The position numbers and the translations under genes were made by a program. The notes under the pieces were generated by a model. That model did no database searches. It saw nothing but the letters and a program-made list of their open reading frames with translations, and was not told the origin of the DNA. This document shows, piece after piece, positions 26,989-36,062 of a stretch of DNA of 64,000 nucleotides (the first letter of the stretch is position 1; each line of letters begins with the position of its first letter). Source of the DNA: Corynebacterium jeikeium (GTDB taxonomy: Bacteria; Actinomycetota; Actinomycetes; Mycobacteriales; Mycobacteriaceae); assembly GCF_028609885.1 (NCBI RefSeq), contig NZ_CP063195.1:1116001-1180000 (forward strand), read 5' to 3'.

Positions 26989-28362
26989 ATGAATCCACGT
27001 CGTGGCGTCACAAACCAAAGCAACAACATTCTAGAAACCATCGAGATGATCGAGAAGTATCGTCTCGACATCCGAACGGTAACGATGGGCATTAACCTTG
27101 TGCCCTGCATTCGCGAAACGATGGAGGCAACCGCCGACGCGGTGTTCGAACGCGTGGTGGATTACGCGCGGAACCTTGTGCCTGTAGCTCAAGAGATTGA
27201 GCGCGAGCTGGGCATCCCCATCGTGAACAAGCGCATTTCCGTCACTCCGGTAGGCATCCTCGCCTCCGCGGTAGAGGGCAATCCGGTGCGCATTGCCGAA
27301 GCGCTGGATCGGGCGGCCAACGAGGTAGGCGTGAATTTCATCGGCGGCTACTCCGCCCTCGTGGACAAGGGGGCTACGCGCGGCGAGCTGGACCTGATTC
27401 GCTCTCTGCCTGAGGCGCTGAATGAGACGAACGTGGTCTGTGCGTCCGTCAATGTCGGCAGCTCGAAGGCTGGCATCAATATGAACGCGGTCCGCGAGAT
27501 GGGGCAGGTCATCAAGGATGCTTCCACTTATGGGCCGGGCGGCACATTGGCCTGCGCGAAGCTGGTCGTTTTTGCTAACTCCGTCTCCGACAATCCGTTT
27601 ATGGCTGGCGCCTACCATGGTGTTGAAGAGCAGGACTGCGTTATCAACGTGGGTGTATCCGGGCCAGGTGTGGTCGACCGCGCAGTCGCTGAGATGGAAG
27701 GTGCAACGCTCAACGAGGTTTCCGAGGAAATCAAGCGCGCGGCATTTAAGATCACCCGAACCGGCCAACTGGTGGGTGTGATGGCCGCGCAACGTCTGGG
27801 GGTGCCCTTCGGTATCGTTGACCTGTCTCTGGCACCCACTGCGGAGCTCGGTGATTCTGTGGCGCACATTTTGGAGCACATGGGGCTCGGCCAGGTGGGT
27901 ACCCACGGCACGACCGCCGCCTTGGCGCTGCTGAATGACGCGGTGAAGAAGGGTGGCATGATGGCCTGCTCGCGCGTTGGTGGCCTCTCTGGCTCCTTCA
28001 TTCCGGTATCCGAGGACAAGGGCATGATCGATGCTGTGCGCAGCGGCGCCATCAGTATCGACAAGCTAGAGGCCATGACGGCTATCTGCTCCGTCGGTCT
28101 GGACATGATCGCCATCCCGGGTGATACCCCCGCAGAGTCGATCGCCGGCATGATTGCCGACGAAGCGGCCATTGGCGTGATGAACCATAAGACCACGGCT
28201 GTGCGCGTGATCCCTGCTGTCGGTACCAAGGTAGGCGACGAAGTGGACTTCGGGGGCCTGCTGGGATACGCGCCAGTGATTGGCGTGAACCGTGCAAGCA
28301 GCGCTGACTTTATTAATCGCGGTGGTTTCATCCCTGCCCCACTGCACGGCTACCGCAACTAG
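26989..28362 (+). CDS. UPF0210 (PFL) family protein
   Basis: A 457-residue protein of the UPF0210/DUF711 family. Notable stretches are the N-terminal [32 protein letters not shown], and the Gly-rich [20 protein letters not shown]. The fold is related to anaerobic ribonucleotide-reductase/PFL-like barrels but the Gly-radical motif is absent. It is a universal partner of the upstream ACT protein. No reaction has been assigned. The start ATG at 26989 lies 20 bases after the ACT gene with AAGGAACAAAG in front. Confidence 0.9.
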   Translation: MNPRRGVTNQSNNILETIEMIEKYRLDIRTVTMGINLVPCIRETMEATADAVFERVVDYARNLVPVAQEIERELGIPIVNKRISVTPVGILASAVEGNPVRIAEALDRAANEVGVNFIGGYSALVDKGATRGELDLIRSLPEALNETNVVCASVNVGSSKAGINMNAVREMGQVIKDASTYGPGGTLACAKLVVFANSVSDNPFMAGAYHGVEEQDCVINVGVSGPGVVDRAVAEMEGATLNEVSEEIKRAAFKITRTGQLVGVMAAQRLGVPFGIVDLSLAPTAELGDSVAHILEHMGLGQVGTHGTTAALALLNDAVKKGGMMACSRVGGLSGSFIPVSEDKGMIDAVRSGAISIDKLEAMTAICSVGLDMIAIPGDTPAESIAGMIADEAAIGVMNHKTTAVRVIPAVGTKVGDEVDFGGLLGYAPVIGVNRASSADFINRGGFIPAPLHGYRN

Positions 28363-28380
28363 GAAGGGTTACTGGCTGGC

Positions 28381-29139
28381 ATGGTGGAGGTCTTTAAGTA
28401 CGGTCGCTCCTCGGTAGTAATCGATGACCCGCTTGACGGTCTTGTGCGAGGAGAACAATCGGGCACATTCGATCAGCGTTGTACTCTGCCTGCAGGGTCG
28501 GCCGCTCTGAATGCCGCTCTGTCGAACAACGGCCGCATGCCTGTTGCCGGCAACACTGCAGGCTTTAGTGTGGTCCAGACGGTGGTGCTGATTATCGGCG
28601 TGGTGCTGCTTGGTCTGGGTGGCTTCCTGGCTTTCCGGGGTAGCGCTCAGCCTCTGGTGATCGGCTTGGTGATCGGAGCCATTGGGCTGCTGATGGCGGT
28701 AGTTGCTCTGTATAGCGCTTCTAAACGCCGCAGTCGTCTGCGGATTCTGGGCAAGGCCTGGGGGAATGACTGGTTACGCTTCGCCTCCGCCCGAGTGGGT
28801 GGCGTGTGGATTACGCGGGTATCAATCCACAACGATAATGGGGAACGTACCAATACCGAGCGCCGCTACTACTACAAAGCGATGGTGCAGGCCTACCCCA
28901 CTGACGGCACCGAACCGTTTACGTTCCGGACCGGTGAATTTAACGCCCCCGCTAACTGGGAGGGGCAGCCCTACAATCTGCACATGGCTGACGGCCCCAT
29001 GGATGTGCTGGAGCCCGAGTTTACGAACGGCTGGACCATCTGCCGGTACATTGCGGGCCAGCCGGAAACGGCCACGATTTCAACAGACCTGTCGGCCAAG
29101 CAGGTCAAAGCGGCGTTAGAGGTTTCGCAGGTTCGCTAG
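28381..29139 (+). CDS. membrane protein with two helices and a C-terminal domain
   Basis: A 252-residue protein: polar N terminus (1-58), two adjacent membrane helices (about 62-85 and 93-113), then a soluble domain with WGNDW, RRYYYKAMVQAYPTDGTEPF and FNAPANWEG motifs. The layout and motif order resemble the protein at 48514-49308 (helix pair, W-x-NGW, YYYY-RAPLHVLYPDG), so the two may be distant paralogues. It follows UPF0210 after 18 bases and is probably in its operon. Its 3' end overlaps the Lrp gene by 24 bases. Confidence 0.72.
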   Translation: MVEVFKYGRSSVVIDDPLDGLVRGEQSGTFDQRCTLPAGSAALNAALSNNGRMPVAGNTAGFSVVQTVVLIIGVVLLGLGGFLAFRGSAQPLVIGLVIGAIGLLMAVVALYSASKRRSRLRILGKAWGNDWLRFASARVGGVWITRVSIHNDNGERTNTERRYYYKAMVQAYPTDGTEPFTFRTGEFNAPANWEGQPYNLHMADGPMDVLEPEFTNGWTICRYIAGQPETATISTDLSAKQVKAALEVSQVR

Positions 29140-29595
29140 TGCCTGCAGTAGCTGACTGTGGCGCATAGGGATGCGGGAGCGCAGGATGATTTCCGTCCTT
29201 GTGCGCTGCACACCTTCGACCTCTTGCAACTTGAGGGTTATCTGCTCTAGATGCTCGTGGTCGCGTGCCACCACCCGGCACGACAGGTCGTAGGGCCCGG
29301 CAATGGAATGCGCCTCCGTGATCCAGGGGATTCTCAGGATCGCCGCTGTCGCTTGATCTAATGTCCGCTGGTCAAGAGTTACGTGCACGAATGCGCCTAG
29401 TGGAAAGCCGAGGGCGCTTGGGTTGAAGTGTGGGGAGAAGCTACCGATCACTCCCCTTTCCACGAGTTTTTCTATGCGACTGCTCACGGTTGCGCGCGCG
29501 ACTCCTAGTACGCGCGCGTACTCGCGCACCCCGGCCTTAGGCCTTTCACTGAGCAACATGCAGAGCTCGATGTCTGTCTGATCGAGGTCCCTCAT
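29116..29595 (-). CDS. Lrp/AsnC-family regulator
   Basis: A 159-residue regulator: N-terminal winged HTH (about 1-60, with GVREYARVLGVARATVSSRI as recognition region) and a C-terminal RAM effector domain (about 65-145) that senses amino acids in this family. The start ATG at 29595 is preceded by AAAGG; an upstream in-frame extension of 15 codons lacks similarity. It diverges from the ferredoxin-oxidoreductase-type gene and is the obvious candidate to control it. Confidence 0.9.
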   Translation of the reverse strand: MRDLDQTDIELCMLLSERPKAGVREYARVLGVARATVSSRIEKLVERGVIGSFSPHFNPSALGFPLGAFVHVTLDQRTLDQATAAILRIPWITEAHSIAGPYDLSCRVVARDHEHLEQITLKLQEVEGVQRTRTEIILRSRIPMRHSQLLQALANLRNL

Positions 29596-29703
29596 TCTTT
29601 TGACCTTTCTTTGTAACGCCCCATCGCGGCCTGTTGGCAAACAACATCTACTTTTGTGTGCAAATCGATTGTTGCTTGGGTGGGATTTTAGGCCATTGGC
29701 TTA

Positions 29704-29726
29704 GTTTTTAGGGTTGGAACCTAAAA
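29704..29726. promoter_or_regulatory. 23-base palindrome, candidate Lrp operator
   Basis: TTTTTAGG-N7-CCTAAAAA is a perfect 8-base inverted repeat in the AT-rich region between the divergent Lrp and oxidoreductase genes. Size and composition suit an Lrp-type operator. It has a 7-base loop but no T run, so it is not a plausible terminator. Confidence 0.5.
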
Positions 29727-29788
29727 AACCTTTGCTAAGTGAACTATTTGTCCGTAGGTGCTACCTAGTGGGGTTCGCTGTCACTTAA

Positions 29789-29804
29789 TGTGATTCAAAC
29801 CACA
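29789..29804. promoter_or_regulatory. GlxR-like site upstream of oxidoreductase gene
   Basis: TGTGATTCAAACCACA matches TGTGANNTANNTCACA except for two positions (C for T in the centre and in the right arm). It ends 32 bases before the ATG. Confidence 0.4.
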
Positions 29805-29836
29805 AACTGACAGTTCGTACGAAAGGGTGAACAGCG

Positions 29837-32800
29837 ATGACCTCCACCTTCATCCCCGACACAATTTCCACCGTCCAGGACCTCCCCGACTACACTCAGT
29901 CGCGCTACCGGGAGAAGACTGGACACATCCACTTGACTGGCATTCAGGCGCTTGTGCGCACTGTGCTGGACCGCGCGGAGGCGGACCGCGAGATTGGGCT
30001 GAAGACTTCTAGCTTCGTCTCCGGCTACGAAGGCTCCCCGCTCGGTGGATACGACCTCGAGCTGGGGCGCCGCAAAACGCTGCTTGACCAGTTTGATGTG
30101 CAGCATTTCCCTGCTGTCAACGAGGAGTTGGGCGTCACCGCCGTTGCAGGGTCGCAGATGACGGACCGGGCGACGGTCAAGGAAGGCATCGACGGCGTGG
30201 TCGGCTACTGGTATGGCAAGGCGCCAGGGTTGGATCGGGCGGCCGATGCACTCCGCCACGCGAACATGACGGGCACCAGCGGAACGGGCGGCGCGGTCGC
30301 TTTCGTGGGCGATGACCCGACGGCGAAATCTTCGACGATCCCCTCGGCTTCCGGGCGAATCCTCGCGGATCTGGGCTTGCCAACGCTCGTACCGGCGGAC
30401 GCGGGTGACGTTCTGCGCCTCGGTACTCACGCGGTGTGGATGTCCCGCTACAGCGGCCTGTGGACGGCGCTGCGCATCACCACCCCTGTGGCTGATGGCT
30501 CTGCCAGCGTGGATCTGGAGGCAATCCGTACTGCCACTGAGGCCCGCGGCTTAGAGCGCGGCGGCGAGCATGTGCCGGAGGCCCGTCTGCTGGGTAAGCG
30601 GCTGCTGGACCTGGAGGACACGCGCGTGGGTGAGCGCCTGCAACGCGCCCTGGAATACTCCCGTGAGCACCGCCTGAATCGCTGGTGGGGTGTGCGAGAC
30701 GGCGACCGTGTGGGCGTGATCTGCGCGGGCAATACCTCCTTGGAGGTTGCGGAAGTTGTAGGCGAAGCGCACGTTCGAGTACTGCAACTGGCAATGACCT
30801 ACCCGCTGGACCCGCAGGAACTAGAGCGCTTCTGTGAGGGGCTGGACACGCTAGTGATCGCCGAAGAACTCGGCACCCACCTACTGGAATCCGTCCGCGC
30901 CTGCCTCTACGATCTCCCGGTACGCCCCGCGATCGAGCACGTAAACGACCCGCTGAAGCAGCTGCCCAAGCTACTGCGCAATGAGGGCATCGAGGTTGCT
31001 GGGGTGACCAGCGGGCCTACGCGAATTTCCTTGCCGCTTGCGGTCCCCAACCGCGTGCCCCACTTCTGCTCTGGCTGTCCGCACAACCTCTCCACCCGTG
31101 CGGACGAGGACACGCTGGTGGGTGCCGGAATCGGTTGCCACGCCATGGTGATGCTGATGGACGACAAGCGTGTGGGCAAGATCATGGGCACCGCACAGAT
31201 GGGTGGCGAGGGCGCACACTGGATCGGCATGCACAGTTTCGTGTCCGAACAACACTTCGTGCAGAACATGGGCGACGGAACGTTTCTACATTCGGGATCG
31301 TTGGCGCTGCGGGCGATGGTGGCGTCAAAGGTAAACGCAACGCTTAAACTTCTGCACAACGGGACAGTGGCGATGACGGGCGGCCAGGATCCCGTGGGGC
31401 AGCCGAGCTTGGCGGGACTGGTCGACATGGTGCGGGCCGAGAACCCGGCCAGGATCGTAGTGACCAGTGATGATGTGCGACGTACGCGCCGCGCTTTGCG
31501 GGGATCCGGGGTGCAGGTGCGCCCGCGCGAGGATCTGGCCAAGGTGCAAAAGGAACTAGAGGCGCTCCAGGGGGTCTCGGTACTGATCCACGATCAGGAG
31601 TGCGCCGCGGAGAAGCGCCGCGCCCGTAACCGAAATCAGCGCGCTCAGGAGACCGAGAAGATCGTAATCAACGAGCGCATCTGCGAGGGCTGTGGTGACT
31701 GTGGCGAAAAGTCCGGCTGCCTGTCCCTGCAGCCGGTGGACACGCAGTTCGGCCGCAAGACCCGCGTGGACCAGACCAGCTGTAACACCGACCGTTCGTG
31801 CCTGTCCGGAGATTGCCCAGCCTTCACGACCGTCGTTGCGGTCGAGGAGAAGCGTGAGGTGCCGCCTATTGACGCCTCCGCACTCGACCCGGTGCCGGAG
31901 AGCGTATTGGACAGCAAGCATCCGTGGAACATACGGATCTCGGGTGTGGGTGGCACGGGAGTGATGACCGCCTCGGCCGTGATTGCCACCGCCGCACACC
32001 TCGATGGACTTGCGGTGCGGGGCACGGACATGACGGGCCTGGCGCAGAAGGGTGGCTCGGTGCTTTCCGATCTGCGCATCTCTAAGAGCATTGGCCAGCA
32101 CACGGGGACGGTGCCGCGTGGTGGCGCGGACCTGCTGATCGCACTGGACGGTGTGACGGGTGCGGAAGACGCCAGTACGTCGGTGCTCAACGCAACGCGC
32201 ACGGTTGCGGTGCTGTCTAACTCCGCGACCCCCACGGGGCAGATGTGCACGGACGTTAAGGCGACCCGCCCCGACGGCGTGCAGATCGCGGGCGCGCTGG
32301 GACAGGCCGCTAAGCGGGCGATCATCACCGATGCGATCCGCGTATCCACCAAGCTCTTCGGCGAATCCACCTTCCAAATCATGCTGCTCATCGGCGCGTC
32401 TGTGCAGGCCGGTGCGCTGCCGGTGACCCCGGAGTCGATTGAGAAGGCGCTGCGGATCAACGGAAAGAAGGCCGAGGCGAACATCCAGGCCTTCCGTCGT
32501 GGCCGCCAGCTGGTGAGCCGACCGGAGGCACTCATCGACCTGATGGGTGTTGAGCCCGACTACGCCCAGTACCAGCAAGTTCAGCCCCTTGACCACACTC
32601 GAGGGCAGATCGAAGAGATGCTGGAGCCGAGCCTGGTTGATGAAGTTGCGGTGTATGTGGACGAGATGCGTCGTTGGGGCTCCGAGCAAGATGCCCAGGA
32701 TTACCTGACCGATGTACGCGCGGTTTACGCCCATGAGCGGCGCGTGAACCCGGATGCTCCCGCCGAACTGACCCGCAGCTTCGCCGCTGGACTGCACAAG

Positions 32801-33235
32801 CTTTCCGCATACAAGGACGAATACGAAGTCGCCCGCCTGGCGTTGGACCCTGGGTTCGCGGAGGCCCAAAAGGGCGGCAAGGTCACGGTACAATTCCAGC
32901 CACCGGTACTGCGTGCACTGGGGTTGAACCGCAAGATCGGCCTCGGTCCGCGGATGCGTCCAGTGCTCAGCGCGCTGGCCAAAGCCAAGGGGTTGCGTGG
33001 CACACGCCTGGACATTTTCGGCTACGCGGAGGTGCGCAAGCTGGAGCGCAAACTCGTGAGCGTCTACCGGGAAGAGATCCTGAGCCGGGCACGGAACCTG
33101 CACACGCCTGAGCAGGTTGCGGAGCTAGCTTCCCTGGCGGCTGAGGCCGACGGAGTTCGGGGATTCGAGCAAAAGAAGATCGACAGTGCGCAGGAGTTGC
33201 TGCAAAAGTTGGGGCGCGCGGGCGTCAAAAAATAG
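29837..33235 (+). CDS. indolepyruvate ferredoxin oxidoreductase-type 2-oxoacid oxidoreductase
   Basis: A 1132-residue single-chain enzyme that oxidatively decarboxylates aryl- or branched-chain 2-oxoacids to acyl-CoA. The N-terminal TPP/pyruvate domain begins FVSGYEGSPLGGYDLELGRR (about residue 55); the second TPP part contains FCSGCPHNLSTRADED and GIGCH; a cysteine-rich segment at about 615-660 (CEGCGDC, GCLSL, SCNTDRSCLSGDC) probably holds a 4Fe-4S cluster; the gamma domain starts at GVGGTGVMTASAVIA. Fusion of all subunits is the form seen in aerobic proteobacteria and actinobacteria. Substrate and electron acceptor are unknown. AAGGGTG precedes ATG. Confidence 0.88.
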   Translation: MTSTFIPDTISTVQDLPDYTQSRYREKTGHIHLTGIQALVRTVLDRAEADREIGLKTSSFVSGYEGSPLGGYDLELGRRKTLLDQFDVQHFPAVNEELGVTAVAGSQMTDRATVKEGIDGVVGYWYGKAPGLDRAADALRHANMTGTSGTGGAVAFVGDDPTAKSSTIPSASGRILADLGLPTLVPADAGDVLRLGTHAVWMSRYSGLWTALRITTPVADGSASVDLEAIRTATEARGLERGGEHVPEARLLGKRLLDLEDTRVGERLQRALEYSREHRLNRWWGVRDGDRVGVICAGNTSLEVAEVVGEAHVRVLQLAMTYPLDPQELERFCEGLDTLVIAEELGTHLLESVRACLYDLPVRPAIEHVNDPLKQLPKLLRNEGIEVAGVTSGPTRISLPLAVPNRVPHFCSGCPHNLSTRADEDTLVGAGIGCHAMVMLMDDKRVGKIMGTAQMGGEGAHWIGMHSFVSEQHFVQNMGDGTFLHSGSLALRAMVASKVNATLKLLHNGTVAMTGGQDPVGQPSLAGLVDMVRAENPARIVVTSDDVRRTRRALRGSGVQVRPREDLAKVQKELEALQGVSVLIHDQECAAEKRRARNRNQRAQETEKIVINERICEGCGDCGEKSGCLSLQPVDTQFGRKTRVDQTSCNTDRSCLSGDCPAFTTVVAVEEKREVPPIDASALDPVPESVLDSKHPWNIRISGVGGTGVMTASAVIATAAHLDGLAVRGTDMTGLAQKGGSVLSDLRISKSIGQHTGTVPRGGADLLIALDGVTGAEDASTSVLNATRTVAVLSNSATPTGQMCTDVKATRPDGVQIAGALGQAAKRAIITDAIRVSTKLFGESTFQIMLLIGASVQAGALPVTPESIEKALRINGKKAEANIQAFRRGRQLVSRPEALIDLMGVEPDYAQYQQVQPLDHTRGQIEEMLEPSLVDEVAVYVDEMRRWGSEQDAQDYLTDVRAVYAHERRVNPDAPAELTRSFAAGLHKLSAYKDEYEVARLALDPGFAEAQKGGKVTVQFQPPVLRALGLNRKIGLGPRMRPVLSALAKAKGLRGTRLDIFGYAEVRKLERKLVSVYREEILSRARNLHTPEQVAELASLAAEADGVRGFEQKKIDSAQELLQKLGRAGVKK

Positions 33236-33240
33236 CAAAT

Positions 33241-33254
33241 AGACCAAGCGGTCT
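33241..33254. promoter_or_regulatory. TetR-type operator upstream of glutamine amidotransferase
   Basis: AGACC-AAGC-GGTCT, a perfect 5-base inverted repeat ending 2 bases before the -10 element TATAGT. AGACCNNNNGGTCT is a common operator form for TetR-family repressors. AcnR, the only TetR gene in the window, uses a different motif, so the regulator is elsewhere. Confidence 0.6.
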
Positions 33255-33256
33255 GT

Positions 33257-33262
33257 TATAGT
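33257..33262 (+). promoter_or_regulatory. -10 element of leaderless glutamine amidotransferase promoter
   Basis: TATAGT, 7 bases before GTG 33270. Confidence 0.6.
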
Positions 33263-33269
33263 AACGAAT

Positions 33270-34013
33270 GTGACTTTCGTACTGCTATGCCCCCGCAGCG
33301 GCGCCGAGGTGCTCGCTGCGGAATACGCCGACTTCCTCAGCTACAGTGGCCTTACCCCCGCCGAGCTTGAGCAGCGACCGTTGGATAACCCAGGCGCGGA
33401 CTTGGGAAGCTTCGACGGCGTGGAGGGCGTGTTCATTGGCGGCTCGCCGTTTACGATCACTCGCCCGGTAGATGTGGAGTGGCAGGAAGCGATCTCGCAA
33501 AAGCTGGTGGACTTCATTCAGGTCGAATCCGAACGGCAGCGCTTCGGCATTTTCTCCACCTGCTACGGCACCTCCATGCTGGCGCACTACCTGGACGGCG
33601 AGGTTAATAGCCAGTACTCGGAATCGGCCGGCACTAGCGAGGTTTCTCTTACTGACGCCGGGCGCGTCGACCCCATCACGGCTGCGCTCCCCGACCGCTT
33701 CACCGCGCTGACGGGACACAAGGATTCGGTGGTGCGCGTGCCGGAGGAAGCCACGCTACTGGCCACCGGCGAAACCTGCCCGGTGCAGATTTACCGCTAC
33801 CGCGAAAACGTCTGGACCAGCCAATTCCACCCGGAGATGGATGCCGCGGGCATTACCCGGCGCCTCAGCTTCTATGAAGACGAGGGATACTGCGACCCAG
33901 CGGAGATCGCGGAGACCTACGCCCGTTTTGAGGGGCAGGATACGGCGGCGGCGAACTCGCTGCTGCGGCGGTTTGTGGAGTACTCCCGCAGTGCGCTGGG
34001 GATGGTGGGCTAG
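33270..34013 (+). CDS. class I glutamine amidotransferase (GuaA-like, stand-alone)
   Basis: A 247-residue class I glutamine amidotransferase domain without a synthetase domain. The nucleophile motif is FSTCYGTSMLAHYL (Cys near residue 98) and the catalytic His-Glu is QFHPEMD near 190; GVFIGGSPF is the oxyanion-strand region. The nucleophile elbow reads CYG where typical enzymes have C-x-G, which is acceptable. The acceptor of the ammonia or the hydrolysed bond is unknown; relatives act on gamma-glutamyl compounds. GTG start and no ribosome binding site; controlled by its own promoter/palindrome although only 34 bases follow the oxidoreductase gene. Confidence 0.82.
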   Translation: MTFVLLCPRSGAEVLAAEYADFLSYSGLTPAELEQRPLDNPGADLGSFDGVEGVFIGGSPFTITRPVDVEWQEAISQKLVDFIQVESERQRFGIFSTCYGTSMLAHYLDGEVNSQYSESAGTSEVSLTDAGRVDPITAALPDRFTALTGHKDSVVRVPEEATLLATGETCPVQIYRYRENVWTSQFHPEMDAAGITRRLSFYEDEGYCDPAEIAETYARFEGQDTAAANSLLRRFVEYSRSALGMVG

Positions 34014-34039
34014 GTCAGGCTAGGTCAGGCTAGGCTAGC
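34011..34039. repeat. 10-base tandem repeat carrying both convergent stop codons
   Basis: TAGGTCAGGC twice in tandem, then TAGGC and TAGC. The first TAG ends the amidotransferase gene; the minus-strand stop of the ABC-F gene (34030-34032) lies at the second-copy boundary. Confidence 0.7.
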
Positions 34040-35661
34040 TCGACGATCTCCATGTATTCGTCGTTCCACAGGTCCTCTACCCCGTCGGGCAGCACGATCA
34101 CGCGTTCGGGTTCCAGGGCCTTCACTGCGCCTGGGTCGTGGGTAACCAGCACAACTGCGCCAGTGTAGGTGCGTAGAGCGTCGAGCACCTGCTCGCGCGA
34201 CTGCGGATCCAGGTTGTTGGTTGGCTCGTCCAGGAGCAACACGTTCGCCCGGGAGCTGACGAGGGTGGCCAGGGCCAGGCGAGTCTTCTCGCCGCCGGAT
34301 AGAGTGCCGGCGGGCTGCTCCAGCTGCTCGCCGGAGAACATGAACGCGCCCAGTAGACCGCGGAGGTCCTGCTCGCCGGCATCGGGGCAGGCCTCGATGG
34401 CGTTGTCCCAGACCGACTTGTCCGGGTCGATCGTGTCGTGCTCCTGTGCAAAGTAGCCGACCTTCAGGCCATGGCCTGTGACGATGCCGCCCTCGCCGTC
34501 GGTGCGTTCCACTCCGGCTAGCAGCTTCAGCAGGGTGGTCTTTCCCGCGCCGTTGAAGCCGAGCACCACCACGCGGGATCCCTTATCGATGGCTAGATCC
34601 ACCCCGGCGAAGACTTCCAGGGAGCCGTACATCTTGGTCAGCCCCTTGGCATTCATGGGAGTTTTGCCGCACGGTGCTGGCTCCGGGAAGCTGATGTTGG
34701 CCACGCGGTCCTCGACGCGAATCTCGTCCAGATTGCCCAGCATCTTTTCCGCGCGGGCGGCCATCTGCTTAGCGGCCTTCGCCTTGGTGGCCTTCGCTCC
34801 CAGCTTCTCGGCCTGTTGCTTCAGCGCGCTGGCCTTCTTCTCTGCGTTGGCTTTCTCGCGGCGACGGCGTGCCTCGTCGGTCGCGCGGGCGTCCTTGTAT
34901 TTGGTCCAGCCCATGTTGTAGACGTCTGCTTCTCCGCGGACCGCGTCGAGGAACCAGATTTTGTTGCAGACGTCATCCAGCAGTTCTACGTCGTGGCTGA
35001 TCATGATGAGCCCACCCTCGTGCTTTGCCAAAAAACCGCGCAGCCAGGTGATGGAATCCGCGTCCAGGTGGTTGGTCGGCTCGTCCAAAAGGAGGGTGGT
35101 CTGCGAACGACCGGAGCCTGCGGTGGCCGCAAAGAGGATCTGCGCCAGCTCCACACGGCGGCGCTGACCACCGGAGAGAGTTTTCAGCGGTTGGTCTAGC
35201 ACCCTCTCGGGTAGTCCCAGCGAGTCGCAGATCTGCGCGGCTTCGCTGTCGGCCTCGTAGCCTCCGAGGGCGTGGTATTTTTCTTCCAGGCGGCTGTATT
35301 TGAGGATCGCTGCATCGCGCTGGCTAGTGGATTCGCTCGTCTCCATGATCTCCTGCTGGCGTTCCATGGAGTGCCGGATGCGGTCTAGTCCACGCGCGGA
35401 AAGCACTCGGTCGCGCGCGCTCTGCTCGATGTCTCCCTCTTTGGAGTCCTGTGGCAGATAGCCCATTTCGCCACTGCGCGTGACGGTGCCCCCATAGGGT
35501 TCGCCCTCGCCCGCCAGGATGCGCATGGTGGTGGTTTTGCCCGCACCGTTGCGGCCGACCAGGCCGATGCGATCGCCGGGCTGCACACGTAGATGCTGCC
35601 CAGGGGCGTTCAGCAGGGTTCGAGCCCCCACTCGAACCTCGAGGTCATTAGTAACAATCAC
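34030..35661 (-). CDS. ABC-F family ATPase
   Basis: A 543-residue soluble protein with two ABC ATPase domains: Walker A GRNGAGKT and GFNGAGKT, signatures LSGGQRRR and LSGGEKTR, and two LLLDEPTN Walker B motifs, joined by a Lys/Ala-rich linker (about 255-300). No membrane segments, so it is a ribosome-associated ABC-F translation factor rather than a transporter. It is related to the mycobacterial Rv1473 type, found near acn/ripA in that genus. The GTG start at 35661 is set by TAGGCT 8 bases upstream. Confidence 0.92.
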   Translation of the reverse strand: MIVTNDLEVRVGARTLLNAPGQHLRVQPGDRIGLVGRNGAGKTTTMRILAGEGEPYGGTVTRSGEMGYLPQDSKEGDIEQSARDRVLSARGLDRIRHSMERQQEIMETSESTSQRDAAILKYSRLEEKYHALGGYEADSEAAQICDSLGLPERVLDQPLKTLSGGQRRRVELAQILFAATAGSGRSQTTLLLDEPTNHLDADSITWLRGFLAKHEGGLIMISHDVELLDDVCNKIWFLDAVRGEADVYNMGWTKYKDARATDEARRRREKANAEKKASALKQQAEKLGAKATKAKAAKQMAARAEKMLGNLDEIRVEDRVANISFPEPAPCGKTPMNAKGLTKMYGSLEVFAGVDLAIDKGSRVVVLGFNGAGKTTLLKLLAGVERTDGEGGIVTGHGLKVGYFAQEHDTIDPDKSVWDNAIEACPDAGEQDLRGLLGAFMFSGEQLEQPAGTLSGGEKTRLALATLVSSRANVLLLDEPTNNLDPQSREQVLDALRTYTGAVVLVTHDPGAVKALEPERVIVLPDGVEDLWNDEYMEIVELA

Positions 35662-35669
35662 AAGGAAGA

Positions 35670-35675
35670 AGCCTA
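35670..35675 (-). promoter_or_regulatory. -10 element of leaderless ABC-F promoter
   Basis: TAGGCT on the minus strand, 8 bases before GTG 35661. Confidence 0.6.
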
Positions 35676-35964
35676 TCAGCCATCCCCGTCGGCGACCCTT
35701 CCCACCCCATGAACGCCGGAGTCGCGCTGCCCGGGTCCCCCATACTCCCGAGTCGCAGCCGGCGTGTGCCACCGACGGGGTTGTCTTCTTCTCGTGCCCC
35801 ACCTTTCGGTATGTTCGTACCGAGTAGGACAACGTTTATGTTAGAAACTGCTTTTGATGCCCGCAGGTCAAGCGTTACACCTGATCTGTGGCCTGTCCCC
35901 CAAACCCTAAACTGAAACCTGAACTTGCGGCACTTCTCATTCTATTAGAGTCTTCTTATATCTT

Positions 35965-35979
35965 TAGTTGATGCAACTA
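35965..35979. promoter_or_regulatory. palindrome upstream of lycopene-cyclase-like gene
   Basis: TAGTTG-ATG-CAACTA, a perfect 6-base inverted repeat, about 84 bases before the GTG. It overlaps a TTGATG that could serve as -35, with TTACTG 18 bases further. TTG/CAA half-sites of this type are common for MarR-family repressors, the class that controls carotenoid genes in C. glutamicum. Assignment is inferred. Confidence 0.5.
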
Positions 35980-36062
35980 GACCAACGAGATTACTGAAGA
36001 AGTGATAAGAAAAACACGGCTATGTAAGTTCGGGGGTAGGGATCTCGAATCGGAGGTTATAA

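Larger units (their letters stand above)
35662..36062. other. 401-base intergenic region between ABC-F and lycopene-cyclase-like genes
   Basis: No credible gene. The first part (35662-35830) is GC-rich and holds only the ABC-F promoter. From about 35830 the base composition falls to clearly AT-rich up to the start of the next gene, and this part contains the TAGTTG palindrome. The drop in GC marks the region as different from its surroundings. Confidence 0.6.

Noticed and set aside
31556-33103. Long antisense frame within the oxidoreductase gene
   Set aside because: A GC-driven shadow; the sense-strand protein carries the full enzyme motifs.
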